Shown here piece after piece: positions 5,819-7,880 of a DNA stretch of 7,880 nucleotides (position 1 is its first letter; each line of letters starts with the position of its first letter). Source of the stretch: Candidatus Neomicrothrix sp. UBA2110 (GTDB taxonomy: Bacteria; Actinomycetota; Acidimicrobiia; Acidimicrobiales; Poriferisodalaceae); NCBI GenBank assembly GCA_002331465.1, contig DCYM01000113.1:14785-22664 (forward strand). Direction: 5' to 3'. Under the pieces are notes generated by a model, which had not been told where the DNA came from, made no database searches, and worked only from the letters and a program-made list of their open reading frames with translations. The position numbers were made by a program, and so were the translations under genes.

Positions 5819-6900
5819 AACGTCCTCGGTTGAACCTCCGCGAGGCCCCTCTTCCAGGTGGCCAACCTCTTGCGTTTGCGATCGGGCTGACAATTGCACT
5901 GTTCGTTGGGACGCTGCTTCTTCTGGGCGCCGGCCATGACCCTGTGCGGATCTACTCGAGAATGTTTGAGGCATCACTTGGTGGTCCTGATGCTTGGGCA
6001 GTGACACTCAATCGAGCTGTCCCTCTCGGGCTAGCAGGGCTAGCGGTAGCAATTGCCGGTTCTATGGGCCTTTGGAATATCGGCGCTGAAGGCCAGATCA
6101 TGGCAGGCGCAATTGCGGCTTCATGGGTCGCCAGAATCGGAGGGGATTGGCCTGGCTTGGTACTCATCGTAGTGATGTTGTTAGCAGCGCTCGGGGGTGG
6201 TGGATTACTCGCAGTTGGACCAGCTATCGCCCGAGCGAGGCTTGGAGTCAACGAAATCATTACGACGTTGATGCTCAACGAGGTTGCGATACGGCTAGTC
6301 CAATGGCTCATCCATGGACCGTGGAAAGATCCTGGCGCTCATAACTTCCCGCTTGCACCAATGCTGCCCGACCAGGCTCGCTTACCGACTTTATTTAGTC
6401 GCGCTCACTACGGGCTTCTCATAGCTGCGGCAGTGATCCTCATCTCCTCACTGGCGGTGCGATACACCGCATGGGGATATGAGCTTCGAATAGCGGGTTC
6501 CTCGGAGGCCACTGCCCGGTACAGCGGGATATCGCTGTCCCGGAAGATCTTGACGGTCTTAGTTATAAGTGGGGGAATCGCTGGGCTCGCGGGAGGTGTC
6601 GAGCTGACAGGCACGGCAGATCGACTTACTGAGAGCATCTCAAATGGCTTTGGCTTCGCGGGGATCATCGTTGCCGCTCTAGCGCTCATGAGGCCATCGG
6701 GCGTTGCGGTTGTAGCGTTGCTTTTTGGAGCCGTTCAGATAGGCGGACAAAGCATCCAGACGTTGGGCGTATCTTCCTCAGTTTCGACCATTCTGCAAGC
6801 ATTTGTTCTCTTCGGAGCTATTGGCGCTGGGGTCTTTAGCCGATATCGAATTCTTCTTGAAGGTGAGGCACCTGCGGTTCCTGAGAAGGTCAACCAGTGA
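5815..6900 (+). CDS. ABC transporter permease, BPD_transp_2 family (first subunit of BMP importer)
   Basis: The 361-residue integral membrane protein has an arginine-rich N-terminus inside the cell (MKRPRLNLR). Hydrophobic spans lie at roughly 19-38, 66-84, 94-108, 113-137, 146-166, 199-215, 243-264, 281-303 and 325-342. The family motif NIGAEGQIMAG (88-98) is characteristic of the larger of the two permeases in nucleoside/BMP importers. The loop GYELRIAGSSEATARYSGIS (221-240) is the usual cytoplasmic segment contacting the ATPase. Length and layout are normal for the family. The ATG overlaps the ATPase stop as ATGA, and the 3' end overlaps the second permease as GTGA, so expression is expected to be coupled. 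With its partner it forms the channel through which the bound ligand enters. Confidence 0.94.
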   Translation: MKRPRLNLREAPLPGGQPLAFAIGLTIALFVGTLLLLGAGHDPVRIYSRMFEASLGGPDAWAVTLNRAVPLGLAGLAVAIAGSMGLWNIGAEGQIMAGAIAASWVARIGGDWPGLVLIVVMLLAALGGGGLLAVGPAIARARLGVNEIITTLMLNEVAIRLVQWLIHGPWKDPGAHNFPLAPMLPDQARLPTLFSRAHYGLLIAAAVILISSLAVRYTAWGYELRIAGSSEATARYSGISLSRKILTVLVISGGIAGLAGGVELTGTADRLTESISNGFGFAGIIVAALALMRPSGVAVVALLFGAVQIGGQSIQTLGVSSSVSTILQAFVLFGAIGAGVFSRYRILLEGEAPAVPEKVNQ

Positions 6901-7829
6901 ACGAAGCGTCACTAATAGGGCTGTTTGTCGCCACCGTGTCCTTCGGTGGACTTCTGTATCTAGCAGCGCTCGGCGAGCTTCTGGCTGAAAAAGCTGGAGT
7001 TTTAAACCTCGGAGTAGAAGGCATGATGGCCATCGGAGCTGTCACCGCGTTTATCGCCGGTGTGGAATTGGAGAACCCTTGGGCCGCGCTGGTGGTCGCG
7101 ATGATCAGCGGTGCAGCGTTGGCATCGGTACACGGTTTCTTTACGGTGGCACTGGGCGCGGAACAGGTTGTGTCAGGGCTGTCTCTGACCATCTTGGGCG
7201 TCGGACTTGCTGCCTACCTGGGTAAAGATTATGTCGGTCTACCACCAGGCGCGGAATTGGAGCCCGTGCAATGGTCAGGGTTGTCTGATCTTCCCTGGGT
7301 TGGCCCAATTGTCTTCAGTCAAGCGCCACTTGTCTATCTAGCACTCGTGATGGGGGTCGCAATAAGCCTGGTCCTCTCCAAAACTCGATTGGGGTTAGCC
7401 CTTCGAGCAGCAGGAGAATCAGCGTCCTCAACGGATTCAGCAGGACATTCTGTCCTTGGCCTACGTCTTTCCGCCGTAGCTGCTGGAGGTGCGCTGGCAG
7501 GGGCGTCCGGTGCATATTTGACCTTGAGTCTCACTCCACAGTGGGCTGAAGGGCTAACTGGGGGACGCGGCTGGATTGCTGTAGCTCTCGTAATTTTTGG
7601 TGCTTGGCGGCCGGGCCGAGTGGCCTGGGGAGCGCTCCTCTTTGGGGGAACATTGGCACTTAAAACCCGATTACAGACGTTCGGAGTCGATTTCTCACCA
7701 ATAATTCTTTCAATGCTTCCGTACCTGTTGACGCTCGCGATACTCCTCGCAATATCGGTGCGGTCTCGGAAGCGCCCGTCCCCTGCCCCAGCTGGGTTGG
7801 GTCTCGCCTATCGTCGTGAGGAACGCTGA
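6897..7829 (+). CDS. ABC transporter permease, BPD_transp_2 family (second subunit of BMP importer)
   Basis: The 310-residue membrane protein has hydrophobic spans near 5-28, 46-57, 62-84, 91-108, 143-161, 189-210, 225-236, 241-253 and 266-287. It carries the diagnostic LNLGVEGMM motif (36-44), the cytoplasmic loop RLGLALRAAGES (164-175) and the family block GRGWIAVALVIFGAWRP (223-239). These match the smaller permease of BMP/nucleoside importers. The GTG start overlaps the previous stop by four bases and is supported by AAGG (6886-6889) seven bases upstream. A basic tail (SRKRPSP, then YRREER) points to a cytoplasmic C-terminus. It closes the visible importer operon; no terminator follows it within the window. 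Confidence 0.94.
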   Translation: MNEASLIGLFVATVSFGGLLYLAALGELLAEKAGVLNLGVEGMMAIGAVTAFIAGVELENPWAALVVAMISGAALASVHGFFTVALGAEQVVSGLSLTILGVGLAAYLGKDYVGLPPGAELEPVQWSGLSDLPWVGPIVFSQAPLVYLALVMGVAISLVLSKTRLGLALRAAGESASSTDSAGHSVLGLRLSAVAAGGALAGASGAYLTLSLTPQWAEGLTGGRGWIAVALVIFGAWRPGRVAWGALLFGGTLALKTRLQTFGVDFSPIILSMLPYLLTLAILLAISVRSRKRPSPAPAGLGLAYRREER

Positions 7830-7880
7830 CCCGTTCACTATGAGCAAGCGTTGAATGGCGCAACGGCAACTACGAGAGCG
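7830..7880 (+). other. Right-edge tail, possible start of a further gene
   Basis: Fifty-one bases follow the second permease. A five-codon frame from ATG 7840 ends at TGA 7852-7854. Immediately after it, ATG 7855 opens a frame that stays open to the window edge (MAQRQLRE). There is no clear ribosome site before it, and no terminator is seen, so the operon may continue with another gene. Too little sequence is present to name a product. Confidence 0.25.

Noticed and set aside
1..7880. CRISPR array, tRNA, insertion sequence or prophage feature
   Set aside because: I saw no regularly spaced repeats, cloverleaf-like sequence, transposase motif or terminal inverted repeats.

Overview
The window reads as one nitrogen-compound uptake and breakdown locus from a bacterium of moderate GC, slightly above half by eye. 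I lean towards an actinobacterial (Acidimicrobiia-like) or SAR202-type Chloroflexi lineage. The basis is a lipoprotein signal peptide in actinobacterial style, a coenzyme F420-type luciferase-like oxidoreductase, frequent GTG starts and compact overlapping genes. This placement is inference; no rRNA or phylogenetic marker is present.

Left part (minus strand, 1-1678): two carbamoyl-amino-acid hydrolases from unrelated superfamilies lie head to tail with a GTGA overlap. The first transcribed is an M20-type N-carbamoyl-L-amino-acid hydrolase / allantoate amidohydrolase relative. The second, cut by the left edge, is a nitrilase-superfamily enzyme closely resembling N-carbamoyl-D-amino-acid hydrolase. 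A 97-base divergent intergenic region with a perfect 15-base palindrome separates them from a plus-strand LLM-class flavin/F420-dependent oxidoreductase (1776-2780).

Middle (2781-3103): a 323-base stretch without a convincing gene. It carries several inverted repeats, including a 20-base perfect palindrome just upstream of the ribosome binding site of the next gene. Its GGTTC/GAACC arms resemble those of the palindrome in front of the M20 gene.

Right part (3104-7829, plus strand): a complete BMP-family ABC importer of the purine/nucleoside type. It has a substrate-binding lipoprotein, a double-domain ATPase and two membrane permeases. The last three genes overlap by 4 bases each. A strong hairpin without a U-tract lies between the lipoprotein gene and the ATPase gene, and a small GC-rich hairpin abuts the start codon of the first permease.

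Taken together, the importer probably brings in a nitrogen heterocycle or ureide (purine, pyrimidine, hydantoin or allantoin-like). The oxidoreductase may oxidise or open it, and the two hydrolases would remove carbamoyl groups to release CO2, ammonia and an amino acid or amino-acid-like product. Each enzyme family is known. The substrate and this exact combination are not settled by the sequence.
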